A stretch of DNA of 64,000 nt from Elusimicrobiota bacterium (GTDB lineage Bacteria > Elusimicrobiota > Elusimicrobia > Elusimicrobiales > Elusimicrobiaceae), in the NCBI GenBank assembly GCA_029008615.1, contig JAQXJI010000006.1, forward strand, positions 62,001 to 126,000. Direction: 5' to 3'. Below are positions 62,849 to 64,000 of the stretch, one piece after another. How positions within the stretch are numbered: position 1 is the first letter of the stretch; each line of letters starts with the position of its first letter. The notes under the pieces are model-generated. The model had not been told where the DNA came from and made no database searches. It saw only the letters and a program-made list of their open reading frames with translations. The position numbers and the translations under genes are program-made.

Positions 62849-64000
62849 ATGCCAAATAACGAGATTTTGTTAAAAATTATCAAAAGGGACGGTTCAACCC
62901 AGCTTTTTGATTCAAAAAAAATTACAAACGCCATTTATAAAGCCGGGCAAACCACCAATGAATTTGACCTTGAAACCTCCAAAAAGCTTACAATCAGGGT
63001 AGTCAATATTCTGCAGCAGCTTTATTCAGAAATAACCCCCAGCGTGGAAAATATACAGGACGTTGTGGAAGATGTGCTTTTGACTTCCAATTTCCACAAA
63101 ACGGCGAAAGCCTATATCTTGTACAGGGATCAGCGCGCAAGAGCGAGGGAAATTTCTTCCAAATTCAATGTGGAATTGGTTGACCAATATTTGCAGAAGC
63201 TTGACTGGCAGGTTAACGAGAACAGCAATATGGGCTATTCTCTGCAGGGTTTGAACAATTACGTTTCTTCCGAAATTACAAAAATTTATTGGCTTAACAA
63301 AATTTACCCGGAAAACGTAAAAAAGATGCACACCTCCGGCGATATCCATTTGCACGACTTGGGCCTTTTGGGCGCCTATTGCGTCGGTTGGGACTTGCAG
63401 GATTTGCTTATCAGCGGTTTTAAAGGCGTTGCCGGCAAAGCCGAATCCAAACCGGCCAAACATTTAAGGACGGCTTTGGGGCAGATAGTAAACTTTTTCT
63501 ATACTTTGCAGGGCGAAAGCGCCGGCGCACAGGCCTTCTCCAACTTTGACACTTTGCTTGCGCCTTTTATCTACTATGACAAGCTCAGCTATCAGGAAGT
63601 AAAACAGGCTTTGCAGGAATTTTTGTTTAACGTAAACGTCCCTACCAGAGTAGGCTTTCAAACGCCTTTTACAAACGTAACTTTGGATTTTAACGTACCT
63701 TCTTATTTTAAAGATCAGGGCGTTATCATCGGCGGGCAGATACAAGATAGAAAATATGGGGAATTCCAGAAAGAAATGGATATGTTTAATAAGGCCTTTC
63801 TTGAAATTATGCTTGAAGGCGACGCCAAAGGCCGCGTATTTACTTTCCCTATCCCCACTTACAATATAACGAAAGATTTTGACTGGGATAATCCCTCTTA
63901 TCAGCCCCTTTGGGAAATGACGGCCAAATACGGTATTCCTTATTTTGCTAATTTCGTCAATTCCGATATGAACCCTGAAGACGCGCGCTCTATGTGCTGC
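62849..64000 (+). CDS. nrdD: Anaerobic ribonucleoside-triphosphate reductase, N-terminal 384 residues (runs off window)
   Basis: Reduces ribonucleotides to deoxyribonucleotides under anaerobic conditions using a glycyl radical. ATG 62849 has AAGAGG 8 nt upstream and the frame stays open to the window end. An ATP-cone regulatory domain fills the first 95 residues (IIKRDGSTQLFDSKKITNAI). The catalytic domain follows: GDIHLHDLG, AGAQAFSNFDTLLAPF, and NPEDARSMCC at the edge, containing the conserved Cys of the family. The glycyl radical site and any nrdG lie beyond the window. Confidence 0.95.
   Translation, partial: MPNNEILLKIIKRDGSTQLFDSKKITNAIYKAGQTTNEFDLETSKKLTIRVVNILQQLYSEITPSVENIQDVVEDVLLTSNFHKTAKAYILYRDQRARAREISSKFNVELVDQYLQKLDWQVNENSNMGYSLQGLNNYVSSEITKIYWLNKIYPENVKKMHTSGDIHLHDLGLLGAYCVGWDLQDLLISGFKGVAGKAESKPAKHLRTALGQIVNFFYTLQGESAGAQAFSNFDTLLAPFIYYDKLSYQEVKQALQEFLFNVNVPTRVGFQTPFTNVTLDFNVPSYFKDQGVIIGGQIQDRKYGEFQKEMDMFNKAFLEIMLEGDAKGRVFTFPIPTYNITKDFDWDNPSYQPLWEMTAKYGIPYFANFVNSDMNPEDARSMCC

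Noticed and set aside
1-64000. CRISPR array, prophage, insertion sequence or rRNA operon
   Set aside because: No regularly spaced repeats, no transposase, integrase or phage structural gene, and no rRNA sequence were seen on either strand.

Overview
The window looks like chromosome from a Gram-negative, fermentative, probably gut-associated bacterium; Elusimicrobiota (an Elusimicrobium relative) is my best guess, by inference only. Seen in the sequence: an LPS gene (lpxB), TolC-like and barrel outer-membrane proteins, an LpoB-type penicillin-binding-protein activator, PE synthesis (pssA, psd), muropeptide recycling (murQ-anmK-nagZ), malic enzyme plus two-subunit class I fumarase, anaerobic ribonucleotide reductase, an iron alcohol dehydrogenase and a short archaeal-type PurA. 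Genes are tightly packed, often with ATGA overlaps.

Layout. 1-4950: 3' end of a phosphohexomutase, a large secreted unknown on the minus strand, purB-purA. 5059-11460: three related membrane-anchored low-complexity proteins and a secreted ankyrin protein. 11495-19272: a nine-gene run from malic enzyme and fumarase into envelope proteins (lipoprotein, barrel, HAMP protein, TolC-like channel, patatin, TPR protein). 19370-21592: pssA, psd, tRNA-Leu, a NYN protein and initiator tRNA. 21666-26358: HxlR regulator and cupin, glycosyltransferase with a MurJ-like flippase, and gatB on the opposite strand. 26359-29500: an accessory stretch that is AT-richer by eye, with a 184-bp tandem fold-back repeat, five minus-strand genes (including a 41-residue zinc-ribbon protein) and a structured RNA. 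29594-33559: minus-strand operon Gfo/Idh oxidoreductase-lpxB-rel-zinc-ribbon membrane protein. 33661-42706: ndk, hydrolase-like protein, recycling operon, AlkD-like protein, ispH fusion, pfk, rlmB. 42772-47922: barrel protein, smc, phosphoesterase. 48014-54150: tRNA-Ala, an outer-membrane lipoprotein trio, FKBP, two membrane proteins and a degenerate trypsin-fold protein. 54232-64000: rdgB, valS, small proteins, thioesterase, alcohol dehydrogenase, M29 aminopeptidase and the 5' part of nrdD.

Four signals stand out. (1) A roughly 210-nt minus-strand RNA at 29231-29443 can form six helices, has its own promoter and terminator, and its terminator loop is perfectly complementary to an internal 9-mer. 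(2) A gap-free 43-bp element sits directly upstream of, and overlaps, the -35 box of three genes for exported proteins of unknown role (677-2404, 6952-7611, 53134-54150), suggesting a regulon. (3) At least seven genes have a -10 box 6-8 nt before the ATG and no Shine-Dalgarno sequence, suggesting common leaderless transcripts. (4) Several proteins keep a fold but have lost catalytic residues, or are unusual fusions or truncations: the trypsin-like protein, the alpha/beta hydrolase, IspH with a membrane domain, and a short Rel.
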